23,433 nt of DNA from an uncultured Collinsella sp. (GCA_900554645.1 USIE01000019.1:1-23433), one strand, 5' to 3'; numbered from the stretch's first letter, positions 15,442 to 22,678 are shown. The notes: generated from the letters alone by a model not told the origin. Made by a program: numbers and translations.

Positions 15442-16206
15442 CTAGTGGCAGCCGCAGCCTTCGTGCCCGTCATGGTCGTGGTGACCGTGGCAGCCGCAGG
15501 ACTCGCCATGCTCGTGGATGTGCTCGTGATCATGTCCATGGCAGTCGCAGGTGGCCTCGCCGTTCTGTGCGAGCGTGCCGGCAATGAGGGCCTCGACGCA
15601 GGCATCGCAGCTGCCCTGGGCGCCCGCATAGACCGTGATGCCGGCTTGGGCAAGCGCGTTGATAGCGCCGCCGCCGATACCGCCGCAAATGAGCGTGTCA
15701 ACGCCACCGTTGGCAAGCAGGCCCGCCAAGGCGCCGTGGCCGGTGCCGCCGGTGCCTACGACCTGCTCGTTGAGCACCTTGCCATCCTGGATGTCGTAGA
15801 TCTTGAACTGCTCGCTGCGGCCAAAGTGCATAAAGATGTTGCCGTTGTCGTACGTCGTTGCCACCCTCATGGTGTCGACCTCCTTTGCTGGCCATGCGGC
15901 CGTTGTCGTGGTGATGGGGGAGTATGCGATATTGCCGCCCTCGATAACGAGCGCCCGTCCGTTGACCAGCGCATCGGCCACCTTGCGATGCGCGCGGCTG
16001 CAAATGGCCGCCACCGTTGCGCGGGCGATGCCCATCTGCTGGGCGACCGCCTCTTGGTTGAGACCCTCCAGGTCGCACAGGCGCAGCACCTCAAGCTCGT
16101 CGACGGTCATGTCGATGGCATCACCGCTGGCCAGGCCATCGGGGGTAAAGCCGCGGTATTCGGGGATGATCCCGACGCGGCGCAGTTTTTCGCGTCTTCC
16201 TGCCAT
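15442..16206 (-). CDS. DUF134 DNA-binding / NifX-NifB cofactor-binding fusion with Cys/His-rich tail
   Basis: A 254-residue protein of three parts. Residues 1-95 are a DUF134 domain (MAGRREKLRRVGIIPEYRGF, then DELEVLRLCDLEGLNQEAVAQ with a sigma-70-region-4-like helix-turn-helix). Residues 113-212 match the NifX/NifB dinitrogenase cofactor-binding fold (MRVATTYDNGNIFMHFGRSEQF, ICGGIGGGAINAL and a GSCDAC motif). Residues 220-254 hold 12 His and 6 Cys in 35 positions, suggesting metal binding. In other bacteria the first two domains are often separate neighbouring genes. A regulator sensing or carrying iron-sulfur or other metal clusters is plausible, but the function is unknown. I chose ATG 16206 because GGAG lies 5 bases upstream; an ATG 10 codons earlier overlaps the promoter palindrome. 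No nitrogenase genes are nearby. Confidence 0.85.
   Translation of the reverse strand: MAGRREKLRRVGIIPEYRGFTPDGLASGDAIDMTVDELEVLRLCDLEGLNQEAVAQQMGIARATVAAICSRAHRKVADALVNGRALVIEGGNIAYSPITTTTAAWPAKEVDTMRVATTYDNGNIFMHFGRSEQFKIYDIQDGKVLNEQVVGTGGTGHGALAGLLANGGVDTLICGGIGGGAINALAQAGITVYAGAQGSCDACVEALIAGTLAQNGEATCDCHGHDHEHIHEHGESCGCHGHHDHDGHEGCGCH
15868..15886 (-). promoter_or_regulatory. Internal ribosome binding site and in-frame ATG at the NifX domain boundary
   Basis: On the - strand AAAGGAGGT (complement of 15878-15886) lies 8 bases upstream of an in-frame ATG (15870-15868) that encodes Met113. The site is nearly perfect and stronger than that of the annotated start. It would yield a 142-residue protein made of the NifX-like domain and the Cys/His tail alone. 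Confidence 0.6.
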
Positions 16207-16219
16207 GCACACTCCAAAT

Positions 16220-16233
16220 CTGACATATGTCAA
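16220..16233 (-). promoter_or_regulatory. Promoter-proximal palindrome, copy 1
   Basis: On the + strand this reads CTGACATATGTCAA, a 12-base perfect palindrome (TGACATATGTCA) with one further half-match. It covers the expected transcription start of the DUF134-NifX gene. Its centre is 53 bases from that of copy 2, close to five helical turns. Confidence 0.6.
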
Positions 16234-16237
16234 CAAT

Positions 16238-16265
16238 AGAATAGCGAACGTGCGGATTTGCGCAA
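16238..16265 (-). promoter_or_regulatory. Promoter of the DUF134-NifX fusion gene
   Basis: On the - strand TTGCGC (complement of 16260-16265) and TATTCT (complement of 16238-16243) are 16 bases apart. The predicted start falls inside palindrome copy 1. The two boxes are moderate consensus matches. Confidence 0.45.
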
Positions 16266-16272
16266 GGAATTT

Positions 16273-16286
16273 CTGGCATATGTCAG
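16273..16286 (-). promoter_or_regulatory. Upstream palindrome, copy 2
   Basis: On the + strand this reads CTGGCATATGTCAG, one mismatch from the full palindrome CTGACATATGTCAG. It lies just upstream of the -35 box of the DUF134-NifX promoter. Together with copy 1 it brackets the promoter, as operators of repressors or looping regulators often do. It is about 50 bases upstream of the thyA -10 box, so it could also affect thyA. Confidence 0.6.
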
Positions 16287-16332
16287 AAAATGAGGGCTTA
16301 TGTTTGGGCTGTGGGGCCGCGCGCGCCTGGGC

Positions 16333-16338
16333 TACAAT
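16333..16338 (+). promoter_or_regulatory. -10 element candidate of the thyA-folA operon
   Basis: TACAAT matches the -10 consensus at five of six bases. A TGTGGG at 16310-16315 is a poor -35 box at 17 bases. The start would be near 16345, leaving about 28 bases of leader with AGGAGGG before ATG 16373. Confidence 0.45.
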
Positions 16339-16372
16339 AAATCTCGCTTATAGGCGACTGACAGGAGGGTCA

Positions 16373-17221
16373 ATGAGCAAAGCTGATCAACAGTTTGTAA
16401 CCATGTGCCGCGATATCTTGGACCATGGCACCACCACCGAGGGCCAAAAGGTCCGCCCGGTGTGGGAGGACGGCACCCCTGCCTATACCATTAAAAACTT
16501 TGGTGTCACGGCGCGCTATGATCTGCGCGAGGAGTTCCCCGCGCTCACCCTGCGTCGTACGGCGCTTAAGTCTGCCATGGACGAGATTCTGTGGATCTAT
16601 CAAAAGAAGTCCAATAACGTGCATGACCTCAACAGCCATATCTGGGATGAGTGGGCCGATGAGACCGGTTCCATCGGTAAAGCCTACGGCTATCAGATTG
16701 GTCAGAAGAGCCATTACGCCGAGGGCGACTTCGACCAGATGGACCGTGTACTGTACGACCTTAAGCACACGCCGTATAGTCGCCGCATTATGACCAATAC
16801 GTACGTGTTTAGCGATCTGTCCGAGATGTACCTTTATCCATGCGCCTATAGCGTGACCTATAACGTGACGCAGCGTCCTCAGGACGACAAGCCGACGCTC
16901 AACATGATTCTCAACCAGCGCAGCCAGGACATTTTGGCCGCGAACAACTGGAACGTGTGCCAGTACGCCATTTTGCTGATGATGGTCGCGCAGTCGGTCG
17001 ATATGATTCCCGGTGAGCTGCTGCACGTGATCGCCGACGCCCATATCTATGATCGTCATGTCGATATCGTCCGCGAGCTTATCGAGCGTCCGCAGTTTGC
17101 GGCACCCAAGGTAACGCTCAACCCCGATGTGCATGACTTCTATGCGTTTACGACCGATGACCTGATCGTCGAGGGCTATGAGCACGGCCCTCAGGTCAAG
17201 AACATCCCCATTGCGGTGTAG
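16373..17221 (+). CDS. thyA: Thymidylate synthase (Bacillus subtilis/phage-type ThyA)
   Basis: ThyA methylates dUMP to dTMP with methylenetetrahydrofolate, giving dihydrofolate. The 282-residue protein has Arg-rich phosphate contact SRRI at 136-139, catalytic Cys157 in LYPCAYS, QRSQD at 182-186 with the dUMP-contacting Asp186, NVCQY beginning at Asn194, and His224/Tyr226 in DAHIYDRH. The residue after the catalytic Cys is Ala instead of the His of E. coli ThyA. The PCxY form, the insert pattern and the ending resemble the B. subtilis ThyA/phage phi3T group, which I recall as PCVYE. I chose ATG 16373 because AGGAGGG lies 3-6 bases upstream; the open frame before it is antisense to the neighbouring gene. 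folA follows after 9 bases. Confidence 0.93.
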   Translation: MSKADQQFVTMCRDILDHGTTTEGQKVRPVWEDGTPAYTIKNFGVTARYDLREEFPALTLRRTALKSAMDEILWIYQKKSNNVHDLNSHIWDEWADETGSIGKAYGYQIGQKSHYAEGDFDQMDRVLYDLKHTPYSRRIMTNTYVFSDLSEMYLYPCAYSVTYNVTQRPQDDKPTLNMILNQRSQDILAANNWNVCQYAILLMMVAQSVDMIPGELLHVIADAHIYDRHVDIVRELIERPQFAAPKVTLNPDVHDFYAFTTDDLIVEGYEHGPQVKNIPIAV

Positions 17222-17230
17222 GTGACGCGC

Positions 17231-17749
17231 ATGACGTGTAAGCTTTCTGCCATCGTCGCCGTGTGTGACGACTGGGGTATTGGCTGCGAGGGCGATATGG
17301 TGGTGTCCAATCGCGCCGATATGCGCCATTTTGTGGCCTGCACCAAGGGCTGCCCGGTTATCATGGGACGCAAGACGCTGCTGAGTTTTCCCGGCGGGCG
17401 TCCTCTCAAGAATCGCCGTAATATCGTGCTCACCCGCGACGAGAGCTTTGCTGCCGAGGGCGTCGACGTGGTGCATGGCGTTGACGAAGCGCTCGCTGCG
17501 GTTGCCGATGAGCCCGTTGCCTGGGTGATCGGTGGCGGCGATGTCTATCGGCAGTTTTTGCCGTACTGCGTGGAGGCCGAGGTCACTCATAACCACTGCG
17601 TCCATCCCGTGGACACGTACTTTCCCGACTTGGACGCCGATCCCGCGTGGGAGATTGCGCAGCGTAGCGAGGTCGCGACGATTGCCGCCGGTGAGGGTGA
17701 CGAGGGCGTCGATTATGAGTTCGTGACGTATCATCGCGTTGAGGCGTAA
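17231..17749 (+). CDS. folA: Dihydrofolate reductase
   Basis: DHFR regenerates tetrahydrofolate from the dihydrofolate made by ThyA, which explains the thyA-folA pairing. The 172-residue protein has LSAIVAVCDDWGIG at the start, the active-site acid Asp30 in NRADMRHF, the NADPH-binding PVIMGRKTLLSFPGGRPL at 42-59, NIVLTR at 64-69 and the VIGGGDVYRQFLP segment near residue 97. The C-terminal DTYFPDLD motif is typical. I prefer ATG 17231, with TAGGTG 6 bases upstream, to the GTG at 17222 that touches the thyA stop; the longer form would add three residues. Nothing suggests a resistance-type variant, and I would not infer one from the sequence. Confidence 0.94.
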   Translation: MTCKLSAIVAVCDDWGIGCEGDMVVSNRADMRHFVACTKGCPVIMGRKTLLSFPGGRPLKNRRNIVLTRDESFAAEGVDVVHGVDEALAAVADEPVAWVIGGGDVYRQFLPYCVEAEVTHNHCVHPVDTYFPDLDADPAWEIAQRSEVATIAAGEGDEGVDYEFVTYHRVEA

Positions 17750-17791
17750 ATCGTCTGGCGTGAACGGTATCATCGGGTTGATTGAATGCAT

Positions 17792-17818
17792 GGGGCGGCG
17801 CTTAGCGTCGCCTCGTTT
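17792..17818 (+). terminator. Probable terminator of the thyA-folA operon
   Basis: GGGGCGGCGC pairs with GCGTCGCCTC (10 bp, two G-T wobbles) around a TTA loop, followed by GTTT. The T tract is short, so termination may be partial. Confidence 0.55.
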
Positions 17819-17820
17819 GG

Positions 17821-17826
17821 TATAGA
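17821..17826 (+). promoter_or_regulatory. -10 element candidate before the RNA methyltransferase gene
   Basis: TATAGA follows directly on the folA terminator. No good -35 box is seen. If used, transcription would start near 17833, after the in-frame ATG at 17826, which supports the later start at 17859. Confidence 0.3.
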
Positions 17827-17858
17827 TGTGCTGTAAAGAAGGGTGCGGGCTGGCTGCT

Positions 17859-18773
17859 ATGACTGATGCCGTTGAGGTTCTGCGAATTGATTCGCTCGAT
17901 GACGAGCGGCTCGATGCCTATGTGCGACTGACCGAGCGTGAGCTTCGCTGCGTGCTGGAGCCGCAGAAGGGCATTTTTATCGCTGAGAGTGCCAAGGTCA
18001 TCGAGCGTGCGGTTCGCGCCGGATATGAGCCGGTGAGCTTTCTTTTGGGCGAGCGCTGGCTCGACCAGATGATGCCGCTGTTTGACCAGCTTGTCGTGCG
18101 CGAGGGAGCGGGTCCGGTTCCCGTGTTCGTGGCCTCCATGGAGCTCATGGAGCAGTTGACGGGCTTTAACGTGACGCGTGGTGCGCTCGCGGCGTTCCGT
18201 CGCCCGCGTCAGATTCCGGTTGATGAGTTCTTGGGCGGTGTCGTCGAGGCGGCGGGGGATCGTCCGGTGCGTGTGTGCGTGCTTGAGGGTATTGTCGATC
18301 ACACCAATGTTGGCGCTATTTTCCGCTCGGCTGCCGCATTGAACGTTGACGGTATTTTGGTCAGCCCGACGTGCTGCGACCCGCTGTACCGTCGCTCGGC
18401 CCGCGTGAGCATGGGCACCGTGTTTCAGGTGCCGTGGACGCGCATTGGCAGCGAGGCTCGTGTGTGGCCGCATGATGGTCTGAGCGCGTTGCACGATGCC
18501 GGTTTTTCGTGTGCCGCTATGGCGTTGACGGACGATTCCGTATCGCTGGACGATCCCGTGCTGCAGGAGATTGACCGCTTGGCAATCTTTATGGGTACCG
18601 AGGGTGCCGGCTTGGGCGCCAAGACCATTGCCGGCTGTGACCACGCGGTGCGCATTCCGATGGCGCACGGGGTCGATTCGCTTAACGTGGCCGCGGCGAG
18701 CGCCGTCGCCTTTTGGCAGCTGTGCCCGCACGTGAGCAATGAGTATCACTACCAGCCGGGTTTGTATCACTAG
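17859..18773 (+). CDS. TrmH/SpoU family RNA 2'-O-methyltransferase
   Basis: A 304-residue SPOUT-class methyltransferase. The N-terminal part (about 1-125) is a substrate-binding domain of the L30e-like type (EPQKGIFIAESAKVIERAV). The catalytic SpoU domain has motif 1 TNVGAIFR at 149-156 with Asn150 and Arg156, motif 2 MGTEGAGLG at 245-253 and motif 3 IPMAHGVDSLNVA at 267-279, which form the SAM-binding knot. It probably methylates a ribose 2'-OH in rRNA or tRNA; the exact target cannot be read from the sequence. ATG 17859 lacks a strong ribosome binding site, so the start is less certain. It is separated from the MATE gene by 125 bases. Confidence 0.9.
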   Translation: MTDAVEVLRIDSLDDERLDAYVRLTERELRCVLEPQKGIFIAESAKVIERAVRAGYEPVSFLLGERWLDQMMPLFDQLVVREGAGPVPVFVASMELMEQLTGFNVTRGALAAFRRPRQIPVDEFLGGVVEAAGDRPVRVCVLEGIVDHTNVGAIFRSAAALNVDGILVSPTCCDPLYRRSARVSMGTVFQVPWTRIGSEARVWPHDGLSALHDAGFSCAAMALTDDSVSLDDPVLQEIDRLAIFMGTEGAGLGAKTIAGCDHAVRIPMAHGVDSLNVAAASAVAFWQLCPHVSNEYHYQPGLYH

Positions 18774-18827
18774 GCAGATATTTCGCACCTGGCTCTGATT
18801 CGGGGTGTTTCGGTCGACGCCAGTCGG

Positions 18828-18836
18828 TGCTAAGCT
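18828..18836 (+). promoter_or_regulatory. Extended -10 promoter candidate before the MATE gene
   Basis: TGCTAAGCT reads as an extended -10 element in the 125-base gap after the RNA methyltransferase gene. The -35 region (TTTCGG at 18808-18813) is weak. The start would be near 18843, giving a leader of about 56 bases. Confidence 0.3.
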
Positions 18837-18898
18837 GATATTGGCTTTGGTCTTAAATTGCCGTTTTGCTGTTTGACGTATGCGTGTGGGGAGGGCGT

Positions 18899-20248
18899 GT
18901 GGCTAAGAAATCTACGGCGATCGATGTAACGCAAGGTGTCATTTGGCAGCAATTGCTGTCGCTGTGCGTTCCCATCTTTTTTAGTTCGTTTTTTCAGCAG
19001 GCCTACACGCTTATCGGTACGTATATCGTCGGCCAGTTTGGCGGCAAGCTCGCGCTGGGTGGCATTCAAGCCACGATGGTGCTCACCGAGCTCTGCATTG
19101 GCTTTTGCGTTGGCGTCGGCGCCGGCTGCGCGGTCATTACCGGTCAGTATTTTGGCCAGCACGATGATGAACGACTGAGTCGTTCGGTTCACACGGCCAT
19201 GACGCTCGCGCTGGTGGGCGGTATCGTCTTCTCCATTCTCGGCATAGTGTTCGTTGAGCCCATGCTGGTGCTTATGAACACGCCGCATGAACTATTGGCC
19301 GAGGGCGTGGCCTATGCTCGCTGTTATTTTGCCGCGATGGTTGCGGCACTGCTGCTAAATATGGGAACCGCACTGCTGCGTGCCGTGGGCGACACGCGCG
19401 GGCCCGCCGTGATCATTGCCTCTGGCTGCCTTGTTAACGTGGTGCTGGATATCATCTTTGTCGCTGTGTTGCATATGGAGGCGCTGGGCTGCGGCATCGC
19501 AGTGGCGCTGACCATTTGCTCCAATGCAACGATGATCGTGTTGCGCATGATGCGCGCTCCGGGCGCATGGCGTCTTTCGCTGTCTAAGCTCGGTATCGAT
19601 CGCGGTATTTGCAAGAGTATGATCTCGTGTGGTCTGCCACTCGGTTTTCAATCGGCTGCCTATTCGATCTCGAACGTGCTGATCCAGGTGTCGGTTAATT
19701 CGTTTGGCGCCGATGTCACGACTGCTTGGGGTCTATCTGGGCGCCTGGATGGCATTATCTGGATGGTGACCGAGGCGCTCGGCGTATCGATCACTACGTT
19801 CTCGGCGCAGAACTTTGGCGCGCGCAACTACGAGCGCATGCGCAAGGGCTACCATACGTCGCTCGTGCTGTCGTTTATGCTCATTGGTGGCCTGTCTGCC
19901 GTGCTGCTGGTGTTCTCGGGCCCGCTGTCGCGTTTGTTTGTCGACGATGCTTCGATTTCGGCGTACACCACGACTATCCTCCATTTCATTGCGCCGTTCT
20001 ATGCGATTTTCTCGATTATCGAGAACGCCTCGGGTTCCATCCGCGGCGCCGGCGTGAGTTTGCAGCCTATGCTGCTCACCATCTTTGGCACCGTCGTACT
20101 CAGAGTGATTTGGTTGTTTGCGATCATGCCCTTCGATCCGTCGCTCGAGCATCTACTGCTGGTCTACCCCGTAACCTGGCTCATCACCGCAACCATGTTC
20201 ACCATCTACCACCACAGCGGCAACTGGCTAGGTCGCGCCACTGCCTAG
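18899..20248 (+). CDS. MATE family efflux transporter
   Basis: A 449-residue integral membrane protein with about 12 predicted transmembrane segments in two six-helix halves, the layout of the multidrug and toxic compound extrusion (MATE, DinF/NorM-like) family. Typical features are the N-terminal QLLSLCVPIFFSSFFQQAY, a GxGAGCAVITGQYFGQ segment near 90, LRAVGDTRGPA near 167-177 and, in the second half, an AQNFGARNYERMRKG motif that mirrors the first. It probably exports a cationic or amphipathic compound by ion antiport; the substrate is unknown. The frame continues upstream to ATG 18866, but GTG 18899 has GGAGG 4 bases upstream and begins VAKKSTAIDVTQG, a normal MATE start. There is no regulator gene beside it. 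Confidence 0.9.
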   Translation: MAKKSTAIDVTQGVIWQQLLSLCVPIFFSSFFQQAYTLIGTYIVGQFGGKLALGGIQATMVLTELCIGFCVGVGAGCAVITGQYFGQHDDERLSRSVHTAMTLALVGGIVFSILGIVFVEPMLVLMNTPHELLAEGVAYARCYFAAMVAALLLNMGTALLRAVGDTRGPAVIIASGCLVNVVLDIIFVAVLHMEALGCGIAVALTICSNATMIVLRMMRAPGAWRLSLSKLGIDRGICKSMISCGLPLGFQSAAYSISNVLIQVSVNSFGADVTTAWGLSGRLDGIIWMVTEALGVSITTFSAQNFGARNYERMRKGYHTSLVLSFMLIGGLSAVLLVFSGPLSRLFVDDASISAYTTTILHFIAPFYAIFSIIENASGSIRGAGVSLQPMLLTIFGTVVLRVIWLFAIMPFDPSLEHLLLVYPVTWLITATMFTIYHHSGNWLGRATA

Positions 20249-20271
20249 CTCATCCGTCGGATACCCCTGAT

Positions 20272-20340
20272 AAGTTGCGGTGAAATAGTTCCTGAAAAGC
20301 CCTTGCGGACCGTCAAACAAGTACTATTCCACCGCAACTT
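20272..20340 (+). repeat. Imperfect inverted repeat, candidate dispersed palindromic element
   Basis: AAGTTGCGGTGAAATAGT (20272-20289) and its near-complement (20323-20340) pair at 17 of 18 positions and enclose a 33-base spacer. The element begins 24 bases after the MATE stop. It has no T tract, so it is a poor intrinsic terminator. Size and structure resemble short palindromic intergenic repeats or a small MITE remnant. No second copy occurs in this window. Confidence 0.65.
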
Positions 20341-20377
20341 CCTTATGAGCTGTAGGTGTTGGCGGAAAACGAATCAA

Positions 20378-20625
20378 TTAGTATTCGATGCCCTGACGGG
20401 CTAGGAGGCCTTCGTCGAAGTAGTGTTTGACGGGTCGCATTTCGGTGACCAGGTCCGCGAGGTCTGCGAGGGGCAGCAGGCCGCGGCCGGTTAGCACGAG
20501 CTCCGTGGTGGCGGGCTTTATCGCAATCAGTTCCTCGACATCCTCTCGCGCCCCAAAGCAGCGTTCGTCTTGCCCTTGCCGTCTCCCGTATAGATTTGAA
20601 CCTTGCCGACTTACAGTGATGCCAT
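20378..20625 (-). pseudogene. Decayed cob(I)alamin adenosyltransferase (BtuR/CobO type)
   Basis: Read on the - strand, an ATG at 20625 with AAAGGA about 7 bases upstream is followed after four codons by a TAA stop. In the same frame comes VGKVQIYTGDGKGKTNAALG, the Walker A start of BtuR/CobO. At about 20550 the sequence jumps, in another frame, to the C-terminus of the same family: a VLTGRG motif, then LADLVTEMRPVKHYFDEG and ARQGIEY, ending at TAA 20378. Compared with the roughly 190-residue E. coli BtuR, about 90 central codons are missing. The intact enzyme adenylates corrinoids to make coenzyme B12. An early stop, an internal deletion and a frame change make a functional product very unlikely. 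The upstream end faces ftsH. Confidence 0.85.
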
Positions 20626-20684
20626 CTCTGTCCTTTCGTGCCCGGCGTCGGTTTATCGTCGCTCGGGTTGGGTATTCTAGAAAC

Positions 20685-20690
20685 TATTAT
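20685..20690 (+). promoter_or_regulatory. -10 element candidate of ftsH
   Basis: TATTAT matches five of six -10 bases; no good -35 box is found. A second candidate, TATTCT, lies at 20673-20678. A start near 20697 would favour the ATG at 20718 over that at 20703. Confidence 0.3.
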
Positions 20691-20717
20691 CAACCCCAGT
20701 AGATGGAGTTCAAGCAG

Positions 20718-22610
20718 ATGGAGATGGATGACAACAAGCGTAGACGGAATATGATCCTCTACGTGCTCATCGCCTTCGTCGTCTACCTCGTGCTCTCGAC
20801 CGTTCTGTTCCCCAACATCGGTCACACGCAGCAGATTACGGAGACCGATTACTCGACGTTTGTGAAAGCGCTCGACAAGAAGAGCGTCGAAAAGGTCGAG
20901 TACAACACCGACGACTATACGATTTATTACACCAAGAAGGGCGAGGATGAGAACATCGCCTATAAGACGACCGGTGTGCCGAACGATGCGGGCTTTACCG
21001 ATCGCGTGCTTGAGTCTGGCGCTTCGCTGGAGTCGGTCGTTCCCGATAAGAGCTCGGGTTTGATGACCTACTACCTGCTCACACTCATTCTTCCCATGGC
21101 GATTTTCTTCCTCATCGGTTGGTGGCTCAACCGCCGCATGAAGAAGGCCATGGGTGATGACGGTCCTTCGATGAACTTTGGCGGCGGTGGCTTTGGCGGC
21201 GGTGGACTGGGCAAGTCCGGCGCGCGCGTGATCGCCTCCAAGGACGTGGGCGTGACCTTTAAGGATGTCGCCGGCCAGGAAGAGGCCAAGGAGTCCCTCA
21301 AGGAGGTCGTCGACTTTCTGGAGAAGCCCCAACGCTACGAGGAGATTGGCGCCAAGCTGCCGCGCGGTGCTCTCCTTGTTGGCCCTCCGGGTACCGGTAA
21401 GACCCTGCTAGCCAAGGCTGTTGCCGGCGAGGCTGGTGTTCCGTTCTTTAGCATTTCGGGTTCTGAGTTCGTCGAGATGTTCGTCGGCCGTGGCGCCGCC
21501 AAGGTGCGCGACCTGTTTAAGCAGGCCAAGGAAAAGGCCCCGTGCATTGTGTTTATCGACGAGATCGATACCATCGGCAAAAAGCGTGACGGTGGCGGCT
21601 TTAGCGGCAACGACGAGCGCGAGCAGACGCTCAACCAGTTGCTGACCGAGATGGATGGCTTCGATAACCACAAGGGTATCGTTGTCCTCGCTGCCACCAA
21701 CCGTCCCGACAGCCTCGATCCGGCCCTGCTGCGCCCCGGTCGTTTTGACCGCCGCATCCCCGTTGAGCTGCCCGATCTGACCGGCCGCAAAAACATCCTC
21801 GAGCTGCATGCCAAGAGCGTGAAGACCGAGCCGCCGCTCGACCTGACCGCGATTGCCCGCGCCACGCCCGGTGCCTCGGGCGCCGACCTGGCCAATATCA
21901 TCAACGAGGGCGCCCTGCGCGCCGTTCGCGAGGGTCGCAAGCGTGCAACCCAGGACGACTTCGAGGAGTCGGTGGAGGTCGTCATTGCCGGCCAACAGCG
22001 TAAGTCCACGGTGCTGTCCGACCACGAGAAGCAGGTCGTTTCTTATCACGAGATCGGCCATGCCATCGTTGCCGCTCGCCAGAAGGGCTCTGCGCCGGTC
22101 ACGAAGATCACCATCGTGCCGCGCACGAGCGGTGCTCTTGGTTATACCATGCAGGTCGAGGAGGACGAGCGCTTTCTGACGACGCGCCAGGAGGTCTTGG
22201 ACAAGCTCGCTGTCTATTGCGGTGGCCGCGCAGCCGAGGAGCTCATCTTTGGAGAGATGACGACCGGCGCCGCCAACGACATCGAGCAGGCCACCAAGCT
22301 CGCCCGTAATATGGTGACGCGTTTTGGTATGTCCGACGAGTTTGGCATGATGGCGCTCGGTACCGTGCAGAACGCGTATCTCAATCAGGACACGTCGCTC
22401 ACCTGCGCCCCCGGTACGGCCGAGCGCGTGGACGCGATTGTCGCCAAGCTGATCGAGGATGCGCACGACCGCGCTTTGCAGATTCTGAAGGAGAACAAGT
22501 TTAAGCTCCACGAGCTGGCTCGTTATCTGTATAAGAAGGAGACCATCACGGGCGAGGAGTTCATGAACCTCCTCACGCGCGAGAATCCGCTGATTCCCAA
22601 GCAGCAGTAA
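20718..22610 (+). CDS. ftsH: ATP-dependent zinc metalloprotease FtsH
   Basis: FtsH is a membrane-anchored AAA+ protease that degrades misassembled membrane proteins and some soluble regulators. The 630-residue form has an N-terminal membrane segment (about 13-32), a short extracytoplasmic domain, a second membrane segment (about 118-140), a Gly-rich linker, the AAA domain with Walker A GPPGTGKT at 222-229 and Walker B acids Asp281/Glu282, and the zinc protease domain with HEIGH at 444-448 and third ligand Asp521 (HExGH form). I chose ATG 20718 because GGAG lies 9 bases upstream; ATG 20703, five codons earlier in the same frame, has no ribosome binding site. The gene stands alone and ends at a strong terminator. 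Confidence 0.95.
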   Translation: MEMDDNKRRRNMILYVLIAFVVYLVLSTVLFPNIGHTQQITETDYSTFVKALDKKSVEKVEYNTDDYTIYYTKKGEDENIAYKTTGVPNDAGFTDRVLESGASLESVVPDKSSGLMTYYLLTLILPMAIFFLIGWWLNRRMKKAMGDDGPSMNFGGGGFGGGGLGKSGARVIASKDVGVTFKDVAGQEEAKESLKEVVDFLEKPQRYEEIGAKLPRGALLVGPPGTGKTLLAKAVAGEAGVPFFSISGSEFVEMFVGRGAAKVRDLFKQAKEKAPCIVFIDEIDTIGKKRDGGGFSGNDEREQTLNQLLTEMDGFDNHKGIVVLAATNRPDSLDPALLRPGRFDRRIPVELPDLTGRKNILELHAKSVKTEPPLDLTAIARATPGASGADLANIINEGALRAVREGRKRATQDDFEESVEVVIAGQQRKSTVLSDHEKQVVSYHEIGHAIVAARQKGSAPVTKITIVPRTSGALGYTMQVEEDERFLTTRQEVLDKLAVYCGGRAAEELIFGEMTTGAANDIEQATKLARNMVTRFGMSDEFGMMALGTVQNAYLNQDTSLTCAPGTAERVDAIVAKLIEDAHDRALQILKENKFKLHELARYLYKKETITGEEFMNLLTRENPLIPKQQ

Positions 22611-22636
22611 AGCCGCGGCCGAGCCAGTAAACGCCG

Positions 22637-22678
22637 ACGCCCCATTTGAGCAGCTTTCTCAAATGGGGCGTTTTGCTT
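22637..22678 (+). terminator. Intrinsic terminator after ftsH
   Basis: ACGCCCCATTTGAG pairs perfectly with CTCAAATGGGGCGT (14 bp) around a seven-base loop and is followed by TTTTGCTT. It ends just before the DUF523 gene, which has no visible promoter of its own and may depend on readthrough. Confidence 0.88.

Noticed and set aside
15340..16239. A 299-codon + strand open frame covering the DUF134-NifX gene
   Set aside because: It is the antisense of the real gene; its start lies in the ffh terminator hairpin.
15803..16372. A 190-codon N-terminal extension of thyA in frame
   Set aside because: It runs antisense through the DUF134-NifX gene and the palindromes and has no thymidylate synthase character; a good ribosome binding site directly precedes ATG 16373.
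20343..21332. A 329-codon - strand frame covering the cobalamin pseudogene and the start of ftsH
   Set aside because: It is antisense to ftsH over most of its length and does not carry the adenosyltransferase motifs in its own frame.
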